Notes: generated by a model from the sequence alone, not told the origin. 64,000 nucleotides of DNA from Gallionellaceae bacterium (GCA_028714735.1 JAQTLU010000010.1:54981-118980); one strand, 5' to 3'. Counted from the stretch's first letter, positions 33,918 through 41,960 are shown. Translations and numbers: made by a program.

Positions 33918-36900
33918 ATGACGATTCTTCGGGAGGAATACCTGCAACTGGCTCCGCAAGGGAAGTTTCTTGCAGACACCGTCGTTCTGGCGCAGGCATG
34001 GAAGAAGGCGCACAACTACATCCGCCGGCACAACTGGTATGCCGACATGCTGGAACTGGACGGATCCACCATCGACCTTGAACAGCAGCTTTCCCTCTGG
34101 TCGACCGAGATCAAACGAAAAAATTTTTCCCCCGAGAAGCTGCGACTGGTGCCCGCGCCGAAGAATGCGAAATGGGAATTCCGAAAGAAGCCACAGATAG
34201 AGCAGAGCGACGACCTCGGCAATCTTGAGTTGGACGACCTGGGGCCGGAACCTTCGTTCTCGGACTGGACCGCCAAGCCGAATAAGCAGGGGGGAACCCA
34301 ACAGAAGCTCAGACCACTCGCCCATCTCACCATCCGAGACCAGACGCTGGCGACGGCGGTCATGATGTGTCTGGCCGAAGCGGTCGAAACCGCCCAGGGT
34401 GACCCTACCGAAAAGGATGTGTTCAAGGCGCGGGACCGTGGCGTGGTCAGTTATGGCAACCGTTTGCACTGCCATTGGGATGCAGCCGACATACTCCACG
34501 CACGCGCCCATTACTCCTGGGGTAACAGCCGGATCTATCGGCAGTATTTCCAGGATTACCGAACTTTCCTGGCCCGGCCTCGGCGTATCTGCGCGGAGTT
34601 TTCCGCCCAGGCACAGGCCGGTAATGAGCTATATGTGGTCTCCCTCGACATCAAGTCGTTCTTCGACAAGGTGGACTGCTCTGCCTTGTTGAAAGAGTTG
34701 CGAAAAATCGAAAGTGAGTATCGGGAGGAATTCGGCTTGCCCGATTCAATGGCGCCGGATCTAATTTTCTGGCGGAGGGTCGGGCGTATTTTTGATTGGG
34801 CCTGGCGTGAAGACGAACATGTGAGCGCACAGATAGTGAAGGGCGTTGATTCCGAATCACTTGAACTTGGCTTGCCACAAGGCCTGGTGGCATCCGGGTT
34901 TCTGGCCAATGCCTATCTGGTCGGTCTGGATCGTCGTCTGAGCGAGCTGGTACTGGCTCAGCACCAGCAGGATGGATTCAAGGTGCTCGACTACTGCCGC
35001 TACGTGGACGATGTGCGCCTCGTGGTCGAAGCTCCATACGGTGAACTCGACAGATTGCTGAAAGCCTCCAAGGCGTTTTTCGTGGAGCAGATGCGCGCCC
35101 ATTGCGAAGCGCTGGGCACAGAAAAAGTGCTGGAACTCTCCGAGGAGAAATGCACAGTCACGCCTTATCGCTCCATCTCGGCACAGAGCAATATGTCCGC
35201 TTTGATGGAGGTCTTGCAGGCGGAAATCAGCGGTACCTTCGACCTGGATTCCCTTGTTCAAGCCGCTGGCAGCCTGGACGGTCTGCTTTGGATGGCCGAG
35301 CAGATCGAGGATGACCCTGAGCCCACCATCTCTCGGTTGAAGTTGGCGAATATCGCAACGCCGAATACCGATGTCCGCGATGACACGGTCAAGCGTTTTG
35401 TGGCCACCCGTCTCGCCCAGTTACTACGGCACCGTTTGGCGATGACGGATACCGCCGCGCCCGTCGATACGGGTGACACGCTGAGTGAACGGGTAACCAA
35501 TGGCGTGGCATTGGCGCATGAGTTCGAATCGACGGCGCGCAAGCTGATCAAGTGCTGGGCCGACAACCCTTCGCTGGTTTTGCTGTTGCGTTGTGGGATG
35601 GACCTGTATCCGCATCCGAAGCTGCTGGCGCCCGTGCTTGAGGCGTTGGTCGCCAAGCTGTTTTGTACTGTGAAGAAATCACAGCATGCGCGGCTGAGAG
35701 AAGTTCGCGTGGCAGAGTATGTGGCTGCCGATTTGTTCAGGGCGGGGGCGGTGGAGACCGGGTTTCGCTCTCCCCAGGAATATCCGGAGTCAATCGACAT
35801 CACTGGCTATCGGGAGGATCTGGCTGCTCTGGCACGCCGCATCTTGGCTGATAGGCAGATTTCACCTTGGTACTTGCAGCAGCAGGCGCTGCTATTCCTG
35901 GCCTCCATTCAAGATCATTCGATAACCCCGTCTGACATCTCCGAAGTTGAGGCGCATGCCGCGCTGCACCGGGCCATGCTGTATGTGCCGGCCGACTCTG
36001 AAGAACTCAAGCGGGTCTTGCCGTACGCATTGGTTGGACAGCAACTCCATCCGAATTCACGGCGCTTTGGCGTTTGGCTTGCCGAGGGGCTGCGCAAAAC
36101 GGATGACGAGGATATCCAAGAGCAGATAGTTTCGACCGTCGCTTTGAACCGGCCTGACCTGATGCGTGAAGCGCTGCCAGCACGAGGCGCCAGCTCAGTT
36201 GGCTGGAAGCGCTTTGTTCCCGCAGCGCTCAGCACGATGAATAGAAGGCCGGCAGCCAAGAAAGCCAGTCGCACCAAGCAGAACGAGGCTTCTCTGCTGG
36301 AGTTGATCTCTCGTCCGCTGAATGTCTTTTCGCAAGAGAACGCCTTGCTGCTGCTGGCACAGTCGCTGCTCGGCACCGAGGGTATCCAGGAGGAATTGTC
36401 CACGGGCTTGAACGCCAGTGAAATCAGACTGACATGCCAGGATTGGGAAGACATTCAAGCGCTACCGTTGAGCAAGGAATTCTTGAGCGTGAAGATTGGG
36501 CGTGCAGGTGGCCCTGTGCATCCTCTCTACGCCACTCCGCCTTGGGTATCGGACGACAAGGCATGGATCTACGGCCTTGGACGTGTCTTGAGGTCGGCGC
36601 TCACAGGCGAGTTTGACTACACCAGTCGGCGTTATCTGGTCACCGAGGAGGTTGGTGGTTACACGGGATTGCGGAGTAGCTGGTTCAAGCGACGTTTTGG
36701 ATTGCTGAATTCCGGTCAAGGCGTGCTGGATGAGCCAGGTCCGGTGTCTCCCTGGTTGTCTGGATTCCTGTCGGCACTGCTGCAATGGCCTGGGGTGGAC
36801 TTTCCCGATAGTGAGGCTGCGCTTGCCACGAATGCGCGTACTCCAGAGGAGTTACGGGAATTCCTTGAGCACCGAATCAGCGTGCAGCGGGCGTTATACG

Positions 36901-37859
36901 GGGCGCGCTGCAAGACACCAATGTATGTGGTGCCGACAGACAAGCCAGACGTCGAGTTGAAAAACCGACCCATGCGTGTCGCGGTCGTACAGCCACTTCG
37001 CCCCCGATTAAACGACTTCAACACCAAAGACCCGACCCACTGGACTCCGGGAATGCTGGCCGAGCATCGACGCCACTTGGCGGAAGTGTGCAGGTTGGCA
37101 TACCAACAGTTGAAAACATGGGCATCGGCGCAGCCACCTGCGTCGAGAGACGATGACGAAGACCAGCCGATCGTCGACCTGGTGTTGTTTCCAGAGCTGT
37201 CAGTGCATCCGGAACACCTGTTTCACCTTCGCACGCTTTCAGACAAGTTGCGGGCGAACGTTTTCGCGGGGCTGACCTATCTACATTCCCCCAAGCTGGG
37301 GGCGCCCATCAATCAGGGTATCTGGCTAATCCGTACAGAATCCCCTGGAAGTGGGCGGACGATTCAGTACGCCTGGCAAGGTAAACAGCATCCCGCCAAA
37401 GAAGAGCTTGATATGGGCGTAAAAGGGTATCGGCCACACATTACGCTGGTTGAGTTTCCCATCGGGATAACGACGCCGACCAGAGTGGCGGCCGCCATCT
37501 GCTATGACGCAACTGATCTCGACTTGCTGGCGGACTTGCGTGACCGTTCGGATTTGTTCCTAGTGGCGGCGTTTAACCGGGATGTCGAGACCTTCGACAA
37601 TATGGTCGCTGCTTTGCGTTTCCATATGTACCAACCCGTGGTGCTCGCCAATCTTGGCGAGTTCGGAGGATCCACAGCCCAGGCACCGCTACCGAAACAT
37701 GAGAAAGTCATTGCCCACATTCATGGGAATAACCAGGTGGCAGTAAGCGTGTTCGAAATTGACCCATCACCCTTCAAGACGAATAAGCCGGCGAAGACCG
37801 CCAGGGAAGTGAAGGGTGCTCCCGCAGGCTACAAGGGGCGGCCGAGACGTGGAGCATGA
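33918..37859 (+). CDS. Reverse transcriptase-nitrilase fusion (DRT type 1 / UG1-like)
   Basis: 1313 aa, 15 nt after the ATPase. The N-terminal half is a reverse transcriptase of the unknown-group type: first catalytic Asp D244 in VVSLDIKSFFDKVD, GLPQGLVASGFLANAYL, and the YVDD box (362-365) in YCRYVDDVRLV. Residues ~480-950 are mostly helical. The C-terminal ~280 residues are a carbon-nitrogen hydrolase: Glu E1093 in LVLFPELSVHP, Lys K1156 (or K1161) in WQGKQHPAKEE, and nucleophile C1195 in AAICYDATD. RT plus C-terminal nitrilase is the defining layout of UG1, known as DRT type 1, which protects against phage. All catalytic residues of both enzymes are present. Confidence 0.9.
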   Translation: MTILREEYLQLAPQGKFLADTVVLAQAWKKAHNYIRRHNWYADMLELDGSTIDLEQQLSLWSTEIKRKNFSPEKLRLVPAPKNAKWEFRKKPQIEQSDDLGNLELDDLGPEPSFSDWTAKPNKQGGTQQKLRPLAHLTIRDQTLATAVMMCLAEAVETAQGDPTEKDVFKARDRGVVSYGNRLHCHWDAADILHARAHYSWGNSRIYRQYFQDYRTFLARPRRICAEFSAQAQAGNELYVVSLDIKSFFDKVDCSALLKELRKIESEYREEFGLPDSMAPDLIFWRRVGRIFDWAWREDEHVSAQIVKGVDSESLELGLPQGLVASGFLANAYLVGLDRRLSELVLAQHQQDGFKVLDYCRYVDDVRLVVEAPYGELDRLLKASKAFFVEQMRAHCEALGTEKVLELSEEKCTVTPYRSISAQSNMSALMEVLQAEISGTFDLDSLVQAAGSLDGLLWMAEQIEDDPEPTISRLKLANIATPNTDVRDDTVKRFVATRLAQLLRHRLAMTDTAAPVDTGDTLSERVTNGVALAHEFESTARKLIKCWADNPSLVLLLRCGMDLYPHPKLLAPVLEALVAKLFCTVKKSQHARLREVRVAEYVAADLFRAGAVETGFRSPQEYPESIDITGYREDLAALARRILADRQISPWYLQQQALLFLASIQDHSITPSDISEVEAHAALHRAMLYVPADSEELKRVLPYALVGQQLHPNSRRFGVWLAEGLRKTDDEDIQEQIVSTVALNRPDLMREALPARGASSVGWKRFVPAALSTMNRRPAAKKASRTKQNEASLLELISRPLNVFSQENALLLLAQSLLGTEGIQEELSTGLNASEIRLTCQDWEDIQALPLSKEFLSVKIGRAGGPVHPLYATPPWVSDDKAWIYGLGRVLRSALTGEFDYTSRRYLVTEEVGGYTGLRSSWFKRRFGLLNSGQGVLDEPGPVSPWLSGFLSALLQWPGVDFPDSEAALATNARTPEELREFLEHRISVQRALYGARCKTPMYVVPTDKPDVELKNRPMRVAVVQPLRPRLNDFNTKDPTHWTPGMLAEHRRHLAEVCRLAYQQLKTWASAQPPASRDDDEDQPIVDLVLFPELSVHPEHLFHLRTLSDKLRANVFAGLTYLHSPKLGAPINQGIWLIRTESPGSGRTIQYAWQGKQHPAKEELDMGVKGYRPHITLVEFPIGITTPTRVAAAICYDATDLDLLADLRDRSDLFLVAAFNRDVETFDNMVAALRFHMYQPVVLANLGEFGGSTAQAPLPKHEKVIAHIHGNNQVAVSVFEIDPSPFKTNKPAKTAREVKGAPAGYKGRPRRGA

Positions 37860-37874
37860 CTGCTTGAGCAATAC

Positions 37875-38654
37875 GTGTCTCAAAGGAGTCAACAGCCCTC
37901 TTTGCTATCTGATCAAGTTGGCTCACTGACAATGACCCCACTTGAGCGCACACGCCTGGAGAAAGCCGCTGCCGACTGCGGCTTCGATCTGACACCGGAG
38001 CTTGTCGATAACTGCTTGCTGCTCAGATCAACACAGTTTCCGGAATCGGTATCCATTCGAGTAGTTGGTGATCGCGATTTCAAATTGTGGTCATCGGCCC
38101 CAGCCTTGATTGAGGGAAATAGTTCGCCAGACGGCGCCCTCCAGTTACTCGGCTATGGTCAGCTTTATTCTGTGCTGGAAAAAGCCGCTGCAACCGCGCG
38201 CACAATGCCTGACCGCGTTGCTGCAAAGTTCATACAAGCCACGACCGCACTCCCCAGAACCACCGAAGCAGAGCGTCTGGTCGTGCAACGTGTAGGGCAA
38301 GACCTTTTCCGCAGGGCACTTCTAGATTTCTGGCAGGGGCGCTGTTGCATAACCGGACTTGATGTGCCGGAACTGCTACGTGCCTCGCACATCAAGCCCT
38401 GGGCTGCTTGTGCGACTGATGAGGAGCGCCTGGATGTATTCAACGGGCTGTTGCTGGCTCCGCATCTGGATGCCTTGTTCGACGGTGGCTGGATCAGCTT
38501 TTCCGCTACGGGGGAGATGATTGTGGTGCCATCGCTGGATGACGCAGGACGCGACATATTCGCCCTGTCTGGCTCGATGAAAATTACCGGCCTGCGGCGA
38601 GAACATTTACCTTACCTGGCATTTCATCGGGCCGAAGTGCTTCGTCACCTCTGA
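37875..38654 (+). CDS. HNH endonuclease, last gene of the cargo operon
   Basis: 259 aa from GTG 37875, 15 nt after the RT gene; ATG 37932 in the same frame would give 240 aa. The C-terminal part is an HNH_2-type nuclease: WQGRCCITGLDVPELLRASHIKPWA, then FNGLLLAPHLDALFDGGWISF, with His in ASHIKPW and APHLDALFD as the expected catalytic/metal residues. The N-terminal ~130 residues are a separate domain with no clear match. Such HNH proteins often occur alone or in restriction/defence loci. Here the spacing suggests it is the nuclease effector or an added restriction component of the operon. Confidence 0.8.
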   Translation: MSQRSQQPSLLSDQVGSLTMTPLERTRLEKAAADCGFDLTPELVDNCLLLRSTQFPESVSIRVVGDRDFKLWSSAPALIEGNSSPDGALQLLGYGQLYSVLEKAAATARTMPDRVAAKFIQATTALPRTTEAERLVVQRVGQDLFRRALLDFWQGRCCITGLDVPELLRASHIKPWAACATDEERLDVFNGLLLAPHLDALFDGGWISFSATGEMIVVPSLDDAGRDIFALSGSMKITGLRREHLPYLAFHRAEVLRHL

Positions 38655-39120
38655 TTGCGGAACCCATCTAAGCTTTATGTTCAGAGCACCAGGACACTCA
38701 CATCTTGACAAGAAATTGATTTTTTGTTCGACTTGCCAGCGTACTTCCTAGCCTCCGGGCTCGCCTGATCGCGCGTAACGCTATTCGCCTTCTGGTGCGT
38801 CATTCCAGTCCCTAGATCGCGGTCAGCCTCTGACACCGCGACGCTCGCAAGAGCCGAGGCCACATCCTTTCTCTAGCCGCCGGCCGCCTCCATCCCCCGA
38901 TCTAGGCTCATTCCGATAGCACTGCACACCCGACACACCATGGCCTCAAGCGGATATCCCGCAGGATAGGGCCAGGGAAGTCACCACCGCTTCGGAAAAC
39001 CAATTCAACCACCGCCGGGCAACCGGTTTCATCGGGTCGCAAGACCCACATCCCACTGGGGAGGCTTACTCCCCTCGCGGGTAGTGGTCTCCCTTTGTTT
39101 TTTTCATCAAGGAGATCGCT
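38655..39120. other. Right junction of the cargo and leader of the STY4534-type gene
   Basis: No gene. The left half is a mixed, relatively A/T-rich stretch with TTGACA at 38704-38709. The right half holds GGGTC-GCAA-GACCC (39034-39047), a hairpin with a GNRA-type loop, and further stems before the ATG. The ICE core resumes at 39121. Confidence 0.45.
39056..39120 (+). promoter_or_regulatory. Structured leader A, copy 1 (before the STY4534-type gene)
   Basis: A GGGGA-loop-TCCCC hairpin, a GTGGTCTCC segment and AAGGAG lead to the ATG. This is a diverged member of a leader found before at least nine genes between 39 and 46.6 kb. Confidence 0.45.
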
Positions 39121-39555
39121 ATGAACACCACCGCTGCTGAAACCACCGACGCTGCTGCCGAGAAGCCGAAGACGCATCTCGATCTGCATGTGAACGGGAT
39201 CGGGTATTTGAATCGTGTCCGTGAAGTGAAGGTCAAGAAGGGCTCGTTCTGGGCTTGTTCCATCGCCGCGCTGCATGGCTCGATCGAGGCGCCCGAAACC
39301 ACCTACTTCGATGTCAAGATCGAAGGCGCCGAAGCGCTTGAGAGGGTCAAATTCCTCAAGAGCGCCGTCAACGCCAACCAGAAGGTGACGGTTGCTTTCC
39401 GATTGGGCGATATCTATCCCGAGACCTTCGTTTACCAATCCGGTCCCAAGCAGGGCCAGACCGGTGTCTCGATCAAGGGACGGTTGCTCAAGATCGCTTC
39501 CGCGAAGATAGATGGCATGCCTGTCGATTTCGCTGAAATGCGGTTTGCCGCTTGA
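39121..39555 (+). CDS. STY4534-family (DUF3577) ICE replication protein
   Basis: 144 aa, AAGGAG 8 nt before the ATG. It has the features of the STY4534/DUF3577 family: an Ala/Thr/Glu-rich start, then DLHVNGIGYLNRVREVKVKKGSFWACSIAALHG, TTYFDVKIEGAEA and GVSIKGRLLKIASAKIDG. The core looks like an OB-fold, so single-stranded nucleic acid binding is plausible but inferred. In related elements it follows ssb and topB; here the defence cargo separates it from ssb. The leader is a member of the repeated leader family. Confidence 0.85.
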   Translation: MNTTAAETTDAAAEKPKTHLDLHVNGIGYLNRVREVKVKKGSFWACSIAALHGSIEAPETTYFDVKIEGAEALERVKFLKSAVNANQKVTVAFRLGDIYPETFVYQSGPKQGQTGVSIKGRLLKIASAKIDGMPVDFAEMRFAA

Positions 39556-39632
39556 TTCCAGTCGGACAAAAAGCACCCTGCCCTACCCGCCATTCGGATT
39601 CATCCGCATGGCTTCGTTTGTTACCCATCCCT

Positions 39633-39705
39633 GCCGGGAGTGTGTCCACTCCCCAAGGGGAATGGCGCCTTCCGGCTGGGCTTCATTTCATCCTGGAGGC
39701 AAATC
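39633..39705 (+). promoter_or_regulatory. Structured leader A, copy 2 (before the DUF3275 gene)
   Basis: GGGAGTG-TGTC-CACTCCC, a 7-bp perfect stem, then AAGGGGAATGGC and CTGGAGG before the ATG. The stem sequence differs from other copies while pairing is kept. Confidence 0.5.
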
Positions 39706-40248
39706 ATGATCAGCATCACCGGAACACTCAGCATCAAAGCGGTCAACGGCAGCAAGGGTTCTTTCTGCGTCGGTGACCTGTCCACCAGCGTGGGCACCTT
39801 CAAGGTCAAGGACGCGATTCTCGACCAGTACAGCCCCGGCGATTACGACGGGACTTTCGTCATCGAGGAGATTTTCCCGTCCAGCTACACCTGGCGTGGG
39901 AAGGTCTGGGTCGAAGTACGGGCCAGGCTGTCGGCGATTCATGTCGAGAGCGAACCCGAAACGCCTGACACCGAGACGTTGCCGGAGTCGGTCGAACCCG
40001 ATCCTGCGAACGAGAATCGCCCGGTTCAAGAAACCGCCGTCACGCCCGATCCCGGCGCGTTGCCGACGGCGTCGACCGCGACCTCGCTGTTCGATGCCGA
40101 GACCCATGGCCTCATCGAAGCCGGCAAAGCCGTCAAGCTCGATCCTACCGTGGATCGCGGCCTGTTCCGGGCTCAACGCGATGCCCTCAAGGGGCATGGC
40201 TACCGGTTCGATGCCAGCACGCAAATGTGGGAACTGCCAGCTGAGTAA
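39706..40248 (+). CDS. DUF3275-family ICE protein
   Basis: 180 aa, TGGAGG 8 nt before the ATG. It matches DUF3275 features: N-terminal ISITGTLSIKAVNGSKGSFCVGDL beta-rich domain with FKVKDAILDQYSPGDYDGTFVIEEIFPSSYTWRG, a Pro/Glu-rich linker (~85-130), and a C-terminal DPTVDRGLFRAQRDALKGHGYRFDASTQMWEL domain. Members sit in the replication part of SPI-7-like ICEs. No enzymatic residues are apparent. It lies directly after the STY4534-type gene. Confidence 0.8.
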   Translation: MISITGTLSIKAVNGSKGSFCVGDLSTSVGTFKVKDAILDQYSPGDYDGTFVIEEIFPSSYTWRGKVWVEVRARLSAIHVESEPETPDTETLPESVEPDPANENRPVQETAVTPDPGALPTASTATSLFDAETHGLIEAGKAVKLDPTVDRGLFRAQRDALKGHGYRFDASTQMWELPAE

Positions 40249-40259
40249 TCTCAACCTCC

Positions 40260-40279
40260 GAACCCGCTCAGGCGGGTTC
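40260..40279. terminator. Hairpin after the DUF3275 gene
   Basis: GAACCCGC-TCAG-GCGGGTTC is a perfect 8-bp stem 11 bp after the stop codon. There is no T-run, so termination would be inefficient or factor-dependent. Confidence 0.5.
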
Positions 40280-40470
40280 ACCCGGGCGGCCTGAAGCAGG
40301 CCTCCGGGGTGAGCCCGAATAGCGGCGATTGCAGCCTGGTTGGCGGCTTTCCCGAACCGCATCCCTTAACTGCGCGTCCAGGCCTCCCTTGCCGGACGCG
40401 GCGGCGCATGTTGCGAGGCCGCCTGGAGGCGCGATATCAGCCACCAACTCCGTTTGCATCTCGCCCCCAG

Positions 40471-40512
40471 GGCATCCGTCAGCCGGTTCCGGCGAGCCGG
40501 CTGACGGATGCC
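40471..40512. repeat. Perfect 16-bp inverted repeat with 10-nt loop
   Basis: Arms 40471-40486 (GGCATCCGTCAGCCGG) and 40497-40512 are exactly complementary. There is no T-tract on either side, so it is not an ordinary terminator. Long perfect stems of this kind occur at single-strand initiation or nick sites of mobile elements. Confidence 0.7.
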
Positions 40513-40567
40513 GAGTTTCCCCGGCCCTTGTGGCCACCCGAAATGTACTGCCGCCGCTAAAACAGTA

Positions 40568-40583
40568 CGCGCCGATCGGCGCG
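40568..40583. repeat. 16-nt perfect palindrome
   Basis: CGCGCCGATCGGCGCG, about 55 bp before the next ATG. It may be an operator or a variant of the leader hairpin found before the other genes in this block. Confidence 0.5.
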
Positions 40584-40638
40584 CGGCATAATTGCAACCG
40601 GAACCCAGTTCCAATCAAGAAAACAGAAGGGAGTAAGC

Positions 40639-40854
40639 ATGTCACCCCAGAAGATCGGCCATCTGGCCAAACAGTGTTTCAACGTCGCCCTACCCCTCCA
40701 GGTTTGCTGGAGCACAGCGGGGTATTACATCGGCACCGTTCATCCCAAGGACGGACCCTACAGCCGCGAGTCGGAAGAATATTTCCCCACCCTCGACGCC
40801 GCCGAGGCGGCGCTCGAATCGGAGAATTGGACCCAGCTTAAGTACGAAATCTGA
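40639..40854 (+). CDS. Small conserved-looking ICE protein, function unknown
   Basis: 71 aa, AGAAGGGAG before the ATG. The product (starting MSPQKIGHLAKQCFNVAL) contains a PYSRESEEYFPTLDAAEAALESENW segment typical of small alpha/beta proteins. No family assigned. A strong terminator follows 10 bp downstream, so it is the last or only gene of its transcript. Confidence 0.6.
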   Translation: MSPQKIGHLAKQCFNVALPLQVCWSTAGYYIGTVHPKDGPYSRESEEYFPTLDAAEAALESENWTQLKYEI

Positions 40855-40860
40855 AGCCTC

Positions 40861-40900
40861 GCCCTGGGTGGAGCCAAGCCTCCACCCAGGGGCTTTTCTT
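40861..40900 (+). terminator. Intrinsic terminator
   Basis: CCCTGGGTGGAG-CCAAGC-CTCCACCCAGGG, a perfect 12-bp stem followed by GCTTTTCTT. Confidence 0.85.
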
Positions 40901-40972
40901 GAGGGGACGCCCTGAAGAAAAGCCAATCCAGCTTGTCGTTGTTCTACCGCCGGCAGACGGTTTCCGACCGCC

Positions 40973-41037
40973 CGATCCCCGTCAAGGATCGCCGCTCGTC
41001 AGTCCCTGAAACGAGCACGACCGCAAGGTCCGGGACT
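40973..41037 (+). ncRNA. Pseudoknotted RNA element B, copy 1
   Basis: Hairpin 1 CGATCC...GGATCG (40973-40991), hairpin 2 GCTCGT-loop-ACGAGC (40994-41016), hairpin 3 GACC-GCAA-GGTC (41019-41030). Loop 2 AGTCCC (41001-41006) is complementary to GGGACT (41032-41037), giving a pseudoknot. Leader A copy 3 follows directly. Confidence 0.6.
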
Positions 41038-41048
41038 TCATCTCAAAC

Positions 41049-41109
41049 CACGCGGGGATCCCCTTCCCCGCCAGGGGCATGGTGTTTCCGCTTTCCAGGA
41101 GGATCCACC
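41049..41109 (+). promoter_or_regulatory. Structured leader A, copy 3 (before the 29-aa gene)
   Basis: GCGGGGA (41052-41058) pairs with TCCCCGC (41065-41071). GTGTTTCCGC and AGGAGG follow before the ATG. Confidence 0.6.
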
Positions 41110-41199
41110 ATGTTCGCTTTCACCTTGTACGCGGCCTTCGGGCTCACCCTGTATTTCAGCTTGATTCGGCCGGTGTTGCACCGGGCCGGTTGGATTTGA
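41110..41199 (+). CDS. 29-aa hydrophobic peptide
   Basis: MFAFTLYAAFGLTLYFSLI and ten further residues, mostly one predicted transmembrane helix. It is short, but it has a full copy of the leader that precedes neighbouring ICE genes (hairpin plus AGGAGG 8 nt before ATG), which argues it is translated. A membrane-associated small protein; role unknown. An alternative is that it acts as a leader peptide for the RadC-like gene 71 bp downstream. Confidence 0.5.
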   Translation: MFAFTLYAAFGLTLYFSLIRPVLHRAGWI

Positions 41200-41209
41200 T
41201 TTTTTCTCG

Positions 41210-41270
41210 ACCCTCGCGGGGACGCCATCCCCGCTGGGGCTCGGCGTCTCTGCCTTTCTTGGAGATCGCC
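41210..41270 (+). promoter_or_regulatory. Structured leader A, copy 4 (before the RadC-like gene)
   Basis: GCGGGGA (41216-41222) pairs with TCCCCGC (41228-41234); then GGCGTCTCTGCC and TTGGAGA before the ATG. Confidence 0.6.
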
Positions 41271-41885
41271 ATGCCCCTCGCTTCGAAAATGTCCGACCTA
41301 GAATTGCTCTCTGCCCTGGTCGGTGCCAATACCGCCGACAACCTCCTCCAGGAGAATCAAGGCTCGCTGTATCGGCTGTTCACCTTCTCGTCCATGGATC
41401 ATCAGGTCAACGAGGCCATGCCCATGGACGGTTGGAGCCGAGCGCGTCAGTTGCTCGACGTGTCCCGCGAGCTGGTCGCGCGGGGCTTCGCCGAGTCATT
41501 GCGCCATCGGGATGCGTTGTCCTCTCCGGGGGCCGTGCGCAGCCATCTGATCACCTCGCTGTCACACCTGCCTCATGAGGCCTTTTTCGTGCTGTTTCTG
41601 GATGCACAGAATCAGTTGATCGCCTCGCGAGAGTGCTTTCGCGGCACGCTGACTCAGACCAGCGTCTACCCCAGGGAGGTCGTCAAGATCGCCATGGAAT
41701 ACAACGCCTGTGCCGTCATCTTTTGCCACAACCATCCGTCTGGAACGTTGGAACCCAGCCAGGCCGACCGCTGGTTGACCGATCAGCTGAAAGCGGCGCT
41801 GAGTCTGGTCGACGTCAAGGTTCTGGATCATTTCATCGTCGCCGGCAACCAGACCCTATCCATGGCGGAAAGAGGTTTGATCTGA
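41271..41885 (+). CDS. RadC-like JAB-domain protein
   Basis: 204 aa from ATG 41271. The C-terminal half is a RadC/JAB metalloprotein domain with CHNHPSG...PSQAD: H153, H155 and D166 are the zinc ligands, and the upstream SSPGAVRSHL, FFVLFLDAQNQLI and YPREVVKIAMEYNA blocks are standard. The N-terminus lacks the helix-hairpin-helix pair of chromosomal RadC but keeps a short helical region. ICEs, phages and plasmids often carry such proteins, sometimes beside anti-restriction genes; the biochemical role is unsettled. Confidence 0.85.
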   Translation: MPLASKMSDLELLSALVGANTADNLLQENQGSLYRLFTFSSMDHQVNEAMPMDGWSRARQLLDVSRELVARGFAESLRHRDALSSPGAVRSHLITSLSHLPHEAFFVLFLDAQNQLIASRECFRGTLTQTSVYPREVVKIAMEYNACAVIFCHNHPSGTLEPSQADRWLTDQLKAALSLVDVKVLDHFIVAGNQTLSMAERGLI

Positions 41886-41897
41886 CCGTTTTTTTCA

Positions 41898-41960
41898 TCA
41901 CCCCGCGGGGCGCCTTGCCCTGTCGGGGCGTGGTGTCTCCGCACTTTCTTGGAGAACATC
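41898..41960 (+). promoter_or_regulatory. Structured leader A, copy 5
   Basis: CCCCGCGGGGCGCC..., then GTCGGGGCGTGGTGTCTCCGC and TTGGAGA before the ATG. The loop/stem partition is less regular than in copies 3, 4 and 7, but the GTGTCTCCGC and Shine-Dalgarno parts match. Confidence 0.5.

Larger units (their letters stand above)
40280..40638. other. Gene-free, palindrome-rich region (candidate replication origin)
   Basis: I see no gene. The stretch is dense in self-complementary GC-rich segments, including a 16-bp-arm inverted repeat at 40471-40512 and a 16-nt perfect palindrome at 40568-40583. It lies in the replication module, so an origin, nick site or complex regulatory leader is plausible. 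Confidence 0.4.

Noticed and set aside
33918..37859. Retron or group II intron RT
   Set aside because: No msr/msd-like structured region or intron maturase/endonuclease domain; the C-terminal nitrilase identifies the DRT1/UG1 group.
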